64,000 bases of DNA from JADJYF01 sp965278995 (GCA_965278995.1 OZ257136.1:5022001-5086000), one strand, 5' to 3'. Shown: positions 35,497 to 43,998, numbered from the stretch's first letter. Notes: a model not told the origin generated them from the sequence alone. A program made the numbers and translations.

Positions 35497-36831
35497 TCAG
35501 CCGAGCACGTCTTTGGCGACGCCTATCCACAGGTCTGTGCATAGCCCGAGCGAGGTGACGTCGATACGTTCATTGTGGCCATGGAAGCGCGAGGCGAACT
35601 CGGCCAGCGAGACGTTCCGGTCGAACAATCCGGTGCCATAGCCGATTGCGCCTTTATCGCGGAAAAAGCGCGCATCCGTACCGCCGACCAGTATTTCTGG
35701 CAGGAACTCGGCAGCGGGGTAGGTCGCCTTGACCTGACGCAACAGCGCATCCCACATCGGCGTCGCCAGCGATGAACTGCTCGCCGGGTGGTCGTAGAGC
35801 GAGAGCACTTCGACCTGATCGAACAACTCGCCAAGCGCCTCGCGCAGGTGATCGTTGACGTCTTCTGCGGTCGTTCCCGGCACCGTGCGGATATCGACAT
35901 CGAGTTCGACCAGATCGGGAATGACATTCGTCTTGCTGCCACCATGAGCGACATTGGGTGAGAACGTGGTGTGCGTACAGGCATGGAAATGCCTGGCGGC
36001 GGCTGGCGGCAACTGTTCGCAGGCGCTCCACACCCGCTCCGGGTCGAGCAGTGCGGCCTTGAGTTCGTCCGGCAATTGCGCTGCTTCGACCTGGGCGCGC
36101 CAGATGTGATCGATGCGCGCGCGCGGCCGATAAGCCGCAATCCGCCGGATCACTTCTGCCGCCTTGACCAGGGCGTTGTCCGCACCAAAGGGCATCGAGC
36201 CGTGACCTGGCGTGCCCTTGATTCGCAACCGGCGCCAGGCCAGACCTTTCTCACCGACCGTGATGCCTATCTTGTGACCTTGCGGCCCATGTACCGACCA
36301 ACCGCCCATCTCGGTCAGCACATAGTCGCAGGCAATGGCGTCCCAATGGTGTTCCGCCATCCACTTTGCGCCCCAGGTTCCCATCGCTTCTTCGTCCGCC
36401 ACGCCGAAGTAGATGAGATCGCCACGCGGTCGAAAGCTGCTGTTCGCGAGATGACGCATGGCGACCGCCATCGACGCGGTCAGATTCAGCATGTCGATTG
36501 CGCCGCGACCCCACACCTCACCCTCGATGAGTTGGCCGCCGAGCGGATCTTCGCGCCAGCCACTGGCATTGAACGGAACGACGTCGGTATGCCCCATGAG
36601 GCAAAGCTTGGGCGCAGTTGGATCGGTGCCTTCGATGCGCGCCACGATGGAGGTTCGATCGCCACGCGGCGTGAACCGCTCGACTTCGAGGCCAGCGCCT
36701 TCGAGTACAGCCGCCAGGACGTCGGCATTGCGTCGCTCCTGACCGGAATCGGGCGTACCGTCGTTGACGCAACCATTACGGATGAGCTGCTGGAGCAACT
36801 CGGTCGTTTGACCCTGCAGCGTTGTGCTCAT
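35497..36831 (-). CDS. M20 family zinc peptidase
   Basis: A 444-residue amidohydrolase of the M20/M25/M40 (ArgE/DapE/CPG2) group. Metal-site motifs are GHTDVVPF, WGRGAIDM and the catalytic pair DEEAMGTWG. The lid domain and a C-terminal His (RFHGHNE) are present. AGGAG stands six bases before the ATG at 36831. It probably hydrolyses an N-acyl amino acid or dipeptide. It sits ahead of no other gene on its strand. Confidence 0.92.
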   Translation of the reverse strand: MSTTLQGQTTELLQQLIRNGCVNDGTPDSGQERRNADVLAAVLEGAGLEVERFTPRGDRTSIVARIEGTDPTAPKLCLMGHTDVVPFNASGWREDPLGGQLIEGEVWGRGAIDMLNLTASMAVAMRHLANSSFRPRGDLIYFGVADEEAMGTWGAKWMAEHHWDAIACDYVLTEMGGWSVHGPQGHKIGITVGEKGLAWRRLRIKGTPGHGSMPFGADNALVKAAEVIRRIAAYRPRARIDHIWRAQVEAAQLPDELKAALLDPERVWSACEQLPPAAARHFHACTHTTFSPNVAHGGSKTNVIPDLVELDVDIRTVPGTTAEDVNDHLREALGELFDQVEVLSLYDHPASSSSLATPMWDALLRQVKATYPAAEFLPEILVGGTDARFFRDKGAIGYGTGLFDRNVSLAEFASRFHGHNERIDVTSLGLCTDLWIGVAKDVLG

Positions 36832-36856
36832 GCTGAACTCCTGTGCCCCGTTGTCG

Positions 36857-37384
36857 TTATTTCGCCCGATGCCAGATCACCTTCGGCTTGACGACCGTGC
36901 CATACGCGGGAAATGGTTTCGAGCTCAAGGTCAACGTGTCGCCATCCAGCGCGAAGAAACGCTGCTGGTTACCGCCGACCCAGTTCGGGAACAGGCTTGC
37001 GGTGACTTTATGCGTGACCGTGTGGGTGGCGACGTCGACGGTGTAGCTGCCGTAGTAAGCAATGTAGCTGTCATAAGCGGCGGCTTTCTCGGCCTCGGTC
37101 CCGGTGTAGAGCACGTCGGTCCCGAATACTGTGCGTTCGTCGCCCATGATCTGCGCCATCATGCGGCCATCGGCGGTGTAGGTAATGCGACCAACAGGCG
37201 CTTTGCCGAAAGGTTGGTGAACGCTGCCGTCCTCGCCGTGATTCTCCAGCGAGACGAGTTCCCAACTGCCGACCAGCGCGGCGGCCTTGTCACCGGTATT
37301 GTCGGCTGCGTGGGCACCCAGCGCGCCAGCGGCGACAGCGAGCAGGGCGAACAGCCACTGTGCGCGGAATTTTCGTGTCATCAT
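36857..37384 (-). CDS. Exported lipocalin-like protein
   Basis: A 175-residue protein with a clear Sec signal peptide (KFRAQWLFALLAVAAGALGAHAA, cut near 27) and a lipocalin-like beta-barrel domain (LVGSWELVSLE ... GRITYTADGRMMAQIM), as in PF13924. It is periplasmic and ligand-binding by family; the ligand is unknown. It lies 25 bp upstream of the M20 gene on the same strand. Confidence 0.88.
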   Translation of the reverse strand: MMTRKFRAQWLFALLAVAAGALGAHAADNTGDKAAALVGSWELVSLENHGEDGSVHQPFGKAPVGRITYTADGRMMAQIMGDERTVFGTDVLYTGTEAEKAAAYDSYIAYYGSYTVDVATHTVTHKVTASLFPNWVGGNQQRFFALDGDTLTLSSKPFPAYGTVVKPKVIWHRAK

Positions 37385-37512
37385 TCATCCTCCCAAAGTC
37401 CGACAGGCTGCTTGTACAAGATCTTGCCGACAGACTGGCCTCGGGATTATATAGTCATCCCACCCACCACCAGCGGGTGGCGAGCAGGCATACCGCAACT
37501 GGGGAGGCAGAT

Positions 37513-37968
37513 GTGACTAAATTCGAAGTCAACGGCCGGCAGGTCGAAGTCGACGCTCCGCCGGAGATGCCGTTGCTGTGGATATTGCGCGAAAAGCTCG
37601 AACTCACCGGCACCAAGTTCGGCTGCGGCATGGCCCAGTGTTTTGCCTGCCTCGTGCATGTCGATGGTCAGCCGATGCCATCCTGCCAATTGCCGGCAGC
37701 GGGGCTTGAAGGCAAGTCGATCACGACTATCGAAGGACTGAGCACCGATGGATCGCACCCCGTGCAAAAAGCCTGGATAGCCGCCAGCGTACCGCAGTGC
37801 GGCTATTGCCAGTCCGGCATGATCATGGCCGTTACCGCGCTGCTCGCGCGCATTCCCCATCCGACCGACGAAGACATCGACAACAACATCCGCAATATCT
37901 GCCGCTGCGGCACCTACGGGCGCGTGCGGGCGGCGATACATGCGGTGGCGAACAGTTCGTTGTCCTGA
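37513..37968 (+). CDS. [2Fe-2S] small subunit of a molybdenum hydroxylase (IorA-like), orphan
   Basis: A 151-residue protein with both iron-sulfur cluster motifs of xanthine-oxidase-type small subunits: the plant ferredoxin type C-x4-C-x2-C (GCGMAQCFACLVH, with a later CQLP) and the C-terminal CGYC ... CRCGTYGR. The closest type is isoquinoline 1-oxidoreductase alpha subunit. The GTG at 37513 follows GGGGAGG. The large molybdopterin subunit that normally follows is absent; instead the tRNA-Ser scar begins about 85 bp downstream. Without that subunit elsewhere in the genome, the protein would have no partner. Confidence 0.88.
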   Translation: MTKFEVNGRQVEVDAPPEMPLLWILREKLELTGTKFGCGMAQCFACLVHVDGQPMPSCQLPAAGLEGKSITTIEGLSTDGSHPVQKAWIAASVPQCGYCQSGMIMAVTALLARIPHPTDEDIDNNIRNICRCGTYGRVRAAIHAVANSSLS

Positions 37969-38053
37969 AAGGTTGACCTGGATAATTGAGTTCCCCATCA
38001 GCTAAACTGCGCGCCGGTCAGCGGCCAGGGATGTGGCATACCGAAAGCCCATC

Positions 38054-38090
38054 GGAGATGTGGCAGAGAGGTCGAATGCGGCTGACTCGA
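38054..38090 (+). pseudogene. 5'-half copy of tRNA-Ser
   Basis: These 37 bases repeat the first 37 bases of the intact tRNA-Ser downstream with one mismatch (position 6), ending inside the anticodon loop at CTCGA. The 3' half is absent and the sequence turns directly into a perfect hairpin, so it cannot fold as a tRNA. Confidence 0.85.
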
Positions 38091-38195
38091 CACCTCTGCG
38101 CAGCAGAGGTGGACGCACGCAGTGCGCCCCGAAGGGGTGAGCCGGCGCGCAAGCGGCGGTGAATCCAATCAGTTGTCCAGCGGTGCGGAGCACCG
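38091..38195. repeat. Cluster of short perfect hairpins with 3-nt loops
   Basis: Four perfect inverted repeats, each with a 3-base loop: CACCTCTGC/GCAGAGGTG (38091-38111), CGCAC/GTGCG (38114-38126), CCCC/GGGG (38127-38137) and CGGTGC/GCACCG (38181-38195). They lie between the tRNA 5'-half copy and the intact tRNA-Ser. Confidence 0.7.
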
Positions 38196-38218
38196 CCGAT
38201 AACTGCGAAGAGTCGATC

Positions 38219-38308
38219 GGAGAGGTGGCAGAGAGGTCGAATGCGGCTGACTCGAAATCAGTTGTCCTGGTAACAGGACCGGGGGTTCGAATCCCTCCCT
38301 CTCCGCCA
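38219..38308 (+). tRNA. tRNA-Ser (anticodon CGA)
   Basis: A 90-nt class II tRNA. The acceptor stem GGAGAGG pairs with the 3' CCTCTCC. The anticodon stem-loop is CTGA-CTCGAAA-TCAG (anticodon CGA, reading UCG). A long variable arm (GTCCTGGTAACAGGAC) and the T-arm GGGGGTTCGAATCCC follow, with an encoded CCA. The 3' end serves as the left attachment site of the following element. Confidence 0.95.
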
Positions 38309-38312
38309 TACC
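38288..38312 (+). repeat. attL-like direct repeat (tRNA-Ser 3' end)
   Basis: A 25-bp core from the T-loop CGAAT through the CCA end to TACC. It is repeated exactly at 39964-39988. A tRNA 3' end duplicated downstream is the mark of site-specific integration. Confidence 0.85.
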
Positions 38313-38321
38313 GCCCCATAA

Positions 38322-38795
38322 CACGCCGCTTACATTCGCAAGGGCAAACATTATCTATATCTGTGTGTCGTCCTTGACCTCTACTCGCGTGTCGTCGTCG
38401 GCTGGTCGATGAGCCATCGCCAAGATCGGCAACTGGTGTTGCAGGCAGTGTTGATGGCGCTTGGGCAGCGCGAGGATCGAAGCCCGGTGGTGCTCCATTC
38501 CGAGCGTGGATGCCAGTTCACGAGCGACGAGTATCAGCGCCTCCTGAAAGGCCATCACCTGGTGTGCAGCATGAGTGCCGTGGGTAGTTGTGCCGACAAT
38601 GCTGCCTGCGAGGGCTTCTTCAGAATGCTCGAGCGCGAGCGTGTGCATCGACGCTGCTACCGATCACAAGCCGAAACTCTTGCAAATATGTTTGATTACA
38701 TCGACCGGTTCTACAATCCAAATCGGCGCCGGAGAGTGGCGGCGCTTGAGGCGGCTAAGGAACCCTTAACTCAACTGTCCGTGGGCATAGGGTAA
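38322..38795 (+). pseudogene. IS3-family transposase (OrfB), C-terminal fragment
   Basis: The frame is open from 38322 and reads as the DDE (rve) integrase core: a YLYLCVVLDLYSRVVVGW segment with the first Asp, then HSERGCQFTSDEYQ, the CADNAACEGFF Glu block, and the FDYIDRFYNPNRRR tail. The N-terminal half and OrfA are missing. The second catalytic Asp (normally HSDRG) is Glu. The fragment begins within 10 bp of the attachment core, so integration or deletion cut it there. Confidence 0.85.
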
Positions 38796-38912
38796 TACCC
38801 ATGCGGGTGCGGAAGGAGTGGGACAAGGGAAACCCACGCATAGAGCTGGAAATCAGTCCAGGGCTCAGGGCAAATGCCGATCTGGATGGCGACGGTACAT
38901 CGATCTAGAAAG

Positions 38913-39113
38913 TCACACCCGAAGGCCGAACTTGCCAGCGGGAAGCGCTGGGATCAGCAAATCAATATCGGCTTCGCTCATGCCACGTTCCGCCGCGCCC
39001 GCGCGGGCTTTGTGCTTCTCCAATCGCGCAGATTTATCAACCACCAATAGTGCCAAAACGTCTTGTGTTGGTGCTTTCGCGACTGGCGGGACATCTTTAA
39101 ATTGATTCTTCAC
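38913..39113 (-). CDS. Hypothetical small protein in the element
   Basis: A 66-residue frame with a GTG start and GGGGAG nine bases upstream. It is charged and Ala-rich, with a conserved-looking end (SEADIDLLIPALPAGKFGLRV). I recognise no family. It is the only minus-strand candidate in the element and could be a cargo or antitoxin-like gene, but nothing in the sequence proves expression. Confidence 0.35.
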   Translation of the reverse strand: MKNQFKDVPPVAKAPTQDVLALLVVDKSARLEKHKARAGAAERGMSEADIDLLIPALPAGKFGLRV

Positions 39114-39224
39114 GCCAACAATCTCCCCAGACTTCGCGTGGCACCGCAGTGTGACCCCAAAAAGGCCGATTTCTGTGAGGTGTCTCGCAAAGGAGTACCC
39201 TGAGCGGTCTACTGGAGAATTTTA

Positions 39225-39455
39225 ATGGACCTAGACGAAAACAATGGAATCCTCGCCTGCATACCAGGAGAGACCATCGCCGATGGAAGCAAAGACTTTC
39301 CCCCGCCCACTTCCGTAAAGTCCGGAACCCGACAAACGGCCGAAGCCACGCTCCTCGATGGGACGCGTGTGAAGCTTCACTACAAAGTCGCAAACCTCAA
39401 GCGAAACAAATCGACGCGTTTTTGGTGGAGTTGTGTACGAGCTGAAGCGGTTTAG
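39225..39455 (+). CDS. Hypothetical small protein in the element
   Basis: A 76-residue frame with TGGAG seven bases before its ATG. The start is acidic (MDLDENNGILACIPG) and the end basic and aromatic (VANLKRNKSTRFWWSC). No family is recognised. The frame ends at a TAG that is in phase with the following transposase fragment, so its C-terminus may have been made by the insertion joint. Confidence 0.4.
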   Translation: MDLDENNGILACIPGETIADGSKDFPPPTSVKSGTRQTAEATLLDGTRVKLHYKVANLKRNKSTRFWWSCVRAEAV

Positions 39456-39932
39456 AAAGGCATTGCGCGCCAGCGCCAGCCACTGGTGCTGCACGCCGAC
39501 AACGGCTCGCCGATGAGGTCGGCGACGCTATTGGCGACACTGCAGTGGTTAGGTGTGCAGCCCTCGCATAGCCGGCCGCGGGTCTCGAACGACAACGCGT
39601 ATGCCGAGAGCGTATTCCGGACGTGCAAGTATCGGCCGGACTATCCGGCGGATGGTTTCCGTACGCTGGACGAAGCACGAGCTTGGGTGCTGAGTTTCGT
39701 GAGCTGGTACAACACGGAGCATCGTCACAGTGGATTGAACTTCGTGACGCCGGTAGAGCGCCATACGCAGCAGGTCGAGACGGTCATGCGCAAACGAATT
39801 GCGGTTTACGACGCTGCGCGAGCACGCCATCCTCGGCGCTGGAGTGGAACGATCCGGGATTGGTCACTGCCCGACAGCGTGTGGCTCAATCCGGTTAACG
39901 AGCCTAAGCCAGAGCTGGTGAAGGCCGCATAA
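39456..39932 (+). pseudogene. IS3-group transposase, second C-terminal fragment
   Basis: The last about 158 codons of a DDE transposase of a different IS3 subgroup: LVLHADNGSPM (second Asp), SNDNAYAESVFRT (Glu block), then the WYNTEHRHSGLNFVTP tail. It begins immediately after an in-frame TAG, without its N-terminal half or OrfA. The native stop is intact and is followed by about 30 bp that may be the IS right end. Confidence 0.85.
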
Positions 39933-39963
39933 TGGAAACGGTGCCAACTATCTTGAAAATTGC

Positions 39964-39988
39964 CGAATCCCTCCCTCTCCGCCATACC
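39964..39988 (+). repeat. attR-like direct repeat
   Basis: The exact second copy of the 25-bp tRNA-Ser 3'-end core. The flanks differ from the left copy on both sides, so the identity is confined to the core. Confidence 0.85.
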
Positions 39989-40183
39989 TGCTCATACCCG
40001 CAGATCGCCAGAAGATACATTAGGATATGGAACTACGTGGTTTCGGCGTGCGCGTTTCCTCGGCTTGAAAGCCCTACATCGTCCAGACGCGCTCACGCTT
40101 AAAGAATCTGAAGGAGCTTTTGTGCGTTCGATGCACGGCCAGACCGCGCCAACTCCGCAGCCAACTAATGCCGTTCGCCAACG

Positions 40184-41374
40184 ATGAAGACCGACTACCG
40201 AGGACTGTTCCTCCTCGCCTGCTGCCAGGCGCTGCTGCTGACCAATGCAGCAGGCCTCATCGCCATGAACGGTTTGGTCGGGTATTCGCTGGCCGGAACG
40301 AAATCCCTGGCCACACTAGGCGTCACCACTTATGTCATCGGTTCAGCGCTGGCAACCCTGCCGATGTCGTTGTGGATGGCACAGGTCGGGCGCCGCCGCG
40401 GTTTCATGGCGGGCGCGCTGGTCAACATTGCTGGTTGTGGTATCGCCGCCAGCGCACTCGTCACGGGCAGCTTCGCACTGTACTGCCTGGCGACAGCCAT
40501 CATCGGTATCTATAACGCAGTCGGCCTCCAGTATCGCTTTGCTGCGACGGAAATCGCGGCGCAGGCAGATAAAGCGGTCGCGACGTCGCTGGTGCTCGCC
40601 GGTGGTATCGCCGGCGGTTTTGTCGGCCCGGCCATGACGCGTGCCGGTCAGCATTGGTTCGCGACGCCGTTTCTCGGTTCCTTTCTGCTGCTTGCCGGCG
40701 TGGCAGTCGTTGCACTTGCGCTTCAGGCACTGGTCTCGGTGCCGCCGCCGAGTGCGATCGAGCGCGCTGGAGGCGGCCGCAATTTTCGTGACATTGCTCG
40801 GCAGCCGGTATTCATCATCGCGGTGCTATCCGCAGCGATGGGGTACGGCTTGATGAACTTGCTGATGACAGCCACGCCATTGGCCATGAATTTCTGTGCG
40901 CTCCCCTATACACAGGCCGTGATCGTCATTCAGTGGCATGTCGTCGGCATGTTCGCGCCGGGATTGATTACAGGCTCCTTGATCAAGCGCTTTGGCGTTC
41001 TGACCATCGTCAGCACCGGCATCGCCATCATGGGCCTCGGCTCTGTAGTTGCGCTGAACGGTCTTGCGATCAGCCATTTCGTTGCCGCGCTGATGTTGGT
41101 CGGCATCGGTTGGAATTTCATGTACACCGGCGGCACGCTGCTCCTGGCCGAAGCGCATTCCACTGCAGAAAGAGCCCGCGTCCAGGGCGCCAACGACTTC
41201 ATCGTCTTTGCCGTGATGGGGGTATCGTCGTTGTCAGCCGGTGCACTCGTCTCGAGTGCCGGATGGGAGGTAATGAATCTCGCAGCCCTGCCTGTGCTGG
41301 GTTTCATTGCTGGATTGGTCGGGTGGTACGCACGTCGGCGCTCTGCCGTGACCGGAATAGAAACACCGCCGTAG
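40184..41374 (+). CDS. MFS transporter
   Basis: A 396-residue integral membrane protein with about 12 helices. The loop motif AQVGRRRGFMAG between helices 2 and 3 is the MFS signature region. The substrate is unknown; a drug or metabolite exporter is possible. It is the first intact gene after the tRNA-Ser element, and its upstream 180 bp hold no clear ribosome site. Confidence 0.88.
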   Translation: MKTDYRGLFLLACCQALLLTNAAGLIAMNGLVGYSLAGTKSLATLGVTTYVIGSALATLPMSLWMAQVGRRRGFMAGALVNIAGCGIAASALVTGSFALYCLATAIIGIYNAVGLQYRFAATEIAAQADKAVATSLVLAGGIAGGFVGPAMTRAGQHWFATPFLGSFLLLAGVAVVALALQALVSVPPPSAIERAGGGRNFRDIARQPVFIIAVLSAAMGYGLMNLLMTATPLAMNFCALPYTQAVIVIQWHVVGMFAPGLITGSLIKRFGVLTIVSTGIAIMGLGSVVALNGLAISHFVAALMLVGIGWNFMYTGGTLLLAEAHSTAERARVQGANDFIVFAVMGVSSLSAGALVSSAGWEVMNLAALPVLGFIAGLVGWYARRRSAVTGIETPP

Positions 41375-41639
41375 CGGGGTTCCATGACATGGCAGCGTGC
41401 TGCTGTGCTGTGTCGTGTAGGCACAATTGGCGTGCTCGGCGCCTTCTGATTCAAGTATTGGAAGGTCACCAGAATTCGCGGTTCTGTAACCACCGGAAGT
41501 CCATTCTGCAAGAATGATGGCTATTGCAAGATGAATAGCGTTTTCCGCCGAATCGGCGCGCACAACTCGTGAAGTATAGAACCCGCCGCAGGGTCTTATC
41601 CGTTCTCTTACTCGAGGCGGATACCTGTACCGTGAAAAG

Positions 41640-42010
41640 TTACGAGGCAACGAAGTGCCAGCATACGCCCGCAGGATCGACTAAATGGACTTCACGTTGG
41701 CCCCACGGGAAAAGCGTTGGTTCCTTTGCTCTAACAGCCTGCTAACCTCGTCGTACCGATCTAGAACACCTGACACCTGAACTTGTTGCCACCAGTCATC
41801 GAAGTTCTCTACCGTCACGTACATCATGAGGTTGTCCTGCATTTCTTTGTTATGAAAATCCTGCAATAGAAATGCGACCGTCCCAAGAGATAGCTCCACA
41901 AGGCCTTCAGTTTCCCAATTGATCTTGAAGCCCAAATCGCGGAAGAACGATTTAGGTCTGGTGAAGTCTCGGCCAGAAGGTATGAATGGTTTAAGTTCGT
42001 GTAGCAACAT
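41640..42010 (-). pseudogene. VOC/glyoxalase-family protein, frameshifted
   Basis: The frame from the ATG at 42010 (GGAG ten bases upstream) encodes a glyoxalase/bleomycin-resistance fold (FIPSGRDFTRPKSFFRDLGF ... LMMYVTVENFDDWWQQV) and then ends early at 41681. In the next frame the expected C-terminus follows at once: PWGQREVHLVDPAGVCWHF up to a TAA at 41640. A one-base slip near 41710, in a CTTTTCCCG stretch, explains both. It is either a recent mutation or an assembly error. Confidence 0.8.
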
Positions 42011-42149
42011 ACTTTTGAAGCTCCGCACACTTTACAATTTCGCCCCTGGCCACCAAGTCGTAGAGCTTGGATATCGTGATGGGCTTGCTGGCTGTTGCAG
42101 GGCGTGCGTTCCGTGGAATACTGCGGCGACGCTAGCCAGGGGAGCCATC

Positions 42150-43070
42150 ATGTCGCCAGTTCGCATCGCCCTTCACCGAAAGTCGCAGACATACCGCTGG
42201 CATGCCGCGCGGGTCGGCGCCAGAGGCTGCACCATGGGCAGGTTGGCGGCCATGCTGTTGGCATGCCTGTTCGCCGTGGCGCTGCACGCCGACGAGCACA
42301 AGCTCACCCGGCAGTGGGAGTCGGCGGCCACGCTCAAGACGCCCGAAGGCGTGCGCCTGGATTCGGCGCGCAAGGTACTGTACGTCTCCAACATTCAGGG
42401 CGAGCCCTGGGCAAAGGATGGCAAGGGCTCGATCGCCAAACTGAGCCTGGACGGTGAGGTCCAGGCGGTGGAGTGGATAACCGGCCTCAATTGTCCCAAG
42501 GGGCTGGCCCTGTCGGACGACGGCAAGTGGCTTTATGCTGCTGATGCGGACGGTGTCGCGGTGATCGACGTCGACGCCGTCCGCCTTGCGCAACGGATCG
42601 ACGTCCCCGGTGCGCAGCATCTCAACGATATCGTCAATGACCACGGCACGCTCTACGTGTCCGACACCCAGACCAGAAAAGTCTACGCGGTGAAGGATGG
42701 CAAGACATCAGTGCACCTGGACGCCAGCGTGCTCGCCGGACCAAACGGCGTGCTCGTCCACGGCGGCAGGCTGCACGTTCTCGACGACGACAGCTTGAAG
42801 CGCGTCGAAGCGGATGGATCGCTCAAGGTACTTGCTGCCGGTATGCCCGGTGGCGTCGACGGCGTGGAGAACGTCGGCGGAGAGGACTTCCTGGTCTCGG
42901 TGTGGAGTGGCGCACTGTGGTACGTGCCGGCCGTCGGCGACAAACAGCTGCTGTTCGACGGCAAGGCGACCAAGACCAACACCGCGGATTTCGCCTGGGA
43001 TGCGGCGACGCGTACCATCTACGTGCCGACCTTCTTCCGCAATTCGGTCATCGCGTTCCATCTGGACTGA
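42150..43070 (+). CDS. Exported SMP-30/gluconolactonase-like beta-propeller protein
   Basis: A 306-residue protein with a signal segment (GRLAAMLLACLFAVALHA, about residues 30-47) after an unusually long N-region. Propeller blades follow, with LDSARKVLYVSN, LSDDGKWLYAADADGV and FAWDAATRTIYVPTFF. The family hydrolyses lactones or acts as a sugar/lactone-binding propeller. GGGGAG six bases before the ATG at 42150 supports this start; an ATG at 42234 would give a normal short signal peptide. It is the first gene of a same-strand set with an esterase, an SDR and a BVMO. Confidence 0.85.
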   Translation: MSPVRIALHRKSQTYRWHAARVGARGCTMGRLAAMLLACLFAVALHADEHKLTRQWESAATLKTPEGVRLDSARKVLYVSNIQGEPWAKDGKGSIAKLSLDGEVQAVEWITGLNCPKGLALSDDGKWLYAADADGVAVIDVDAVRLAQRIDVPGAQHLNDIVNDHGTLYVSDTQTRKVYAVKDGKTSVHLDASVLAGPNGVLVHGGRLHVLDDDSLKRVEADGSLKVLAAGMPGGVDGVENVGGEDFLVSVWSGALWYVPAVGDKQLLFDGKATKTNTADFAWDAATRTIYVPTFFRNSVIAFHLD

Positions 43071-43092
43071 ATCGACGTTAAGGGAACGCCGA

Positions 43093-43869
43093 ATGCTCTG
43101 GCAGCGAGAAGCGCATCACCATGCCGACAACGGGCGCGTGCTCCATGTCGCCCTCCCGGAAGGCTATAGCACCCGCGCCGAACCGTATCCGGTGCTCGTG
43201 TGCCTCGACGCGCAATGGACGTTCGGTACGGTCTGCGATGTCGCATTGAACCTTGGTCTCGCGCGGCTTTTGCCGAGAATGATAGTCGTCGGTGTCGGCT
43301 GGTCGGCGCAGACGGCGAGGGAGGTGGTGCACGCGCGGGCGCTGGACTATACGCCGACCGTCGCCGAGCTTCCTGCCGTGGCCGCACGCAACATGGCGCA
43401 TGCGCCCGCCTTCGGTGGTGCGCCGGACTTCCAGCGCTGGCTGCTGGACGACGCGTTGCCCTGGCTGCAGGCGGTCTACAAGATCGACCCCGCAGAACGC
43501 ATGTTGATCGGACACTCGCTGTCCGGACTGTTCTCGCTCTACACGCTACTTACGCGGCCCGCTGCCTTCTCGCGGTGGCTCATCGCCAGCCCGTCGTCGT
43601 GGTGGGACAACCGATTGGTCTTCGACCTTGAACAGCGCAGCTTCGCGCAGGGTCCGCTGCTGCGGGGCCGCGTCTTCCTGTCGGTGGGAGAACTGGAACA
43701 GTCCATCGACGGGATCCCGATGCTGGAGAACACGGAAATGTTCCATGCTCAGCTCGCGGCGCGACGGTCCGAGCAGTTCGACACGAAGTTGACGATCCTT
43801 CCCGGCGAGGTTCACCAGTCGACGATACCGGCCGCGGTAAGCCACGGGCTGCGTTGGCTCTATCGCTGA
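43093..43869 (+). CDS. Alpha/beta-hydrolase esterase (putative esterase D/Fes-like)
   Basis: A 258-residue hydrolase. The nucleophile elbow GHSLSGLF carries the Ser (about residue 142), and the acid/His region is GEVHQSTIP. It resembles the putative-esterase family of ferri-enterobactin esterases and S-formylglutathione hydrolases. It starts 22 bp after the lactonase-like gene, with GGGA upstream. In this context it would hydrolyse an ester such as a BVMO product. Confidence 0.88.
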   Translation: MLWQREAHHHADNGRVLHVALPEGYSTRAEPYPVLVCLDAQWTFGTVCDVALNLGLARLLPRMIVVGVGWSAQTAREVVHARALDYTPTVAELPAVAARNMAHAPAFGGAPDFQRWLLDDALPWLQAVYKIDPAERMLIGHSLSGLFSLYTLLTRPAAFSRWLIASPSSWWDNRLVFDLEQRSFAQGPLLRGRVFLSVGELEQSIDGIPMLENTEMFHAQLAARRSEQFDTKLTILPGEVHQSTIPAAVSHGLRWLYR

Positions 43870-43998
43870 ACGCGCAGCATTGGATCCCAACACCTTCAGC
43901 GTCCACTGTTGTAGGGAGCGTATTACCCTGGGAATCGCGGAGAACGGGTGGTCGCTTATTTGAAGGTGCGCATTACGAAATTACCACAGGAGAACGGC

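Larger units (their letters stand above)
38313..39963 (+). mobile_element. tRNA-Ser-associated integrated element remnant
   Basis: The 1.65 kb between the two copies of the 25-bp tRNA 3'-end repeat. It carries two different, 5'-truncated IS3-group transposase fragments and two small unknown ORFs. No integrase gene is left. It is best read as the collapsed remains of a larger genomic island or of nested insertions. Confidence 0.7.

Noticed and set aside
38054..38255. The repeated tRNA-Ser 5' segment as two tandem functional tRNAs or a CRISPR repeat
   Set aside because: The first copy lacks the 3' half and cannot form the anticodon or acceptor stem; there are only two copies and no spacer regularity.
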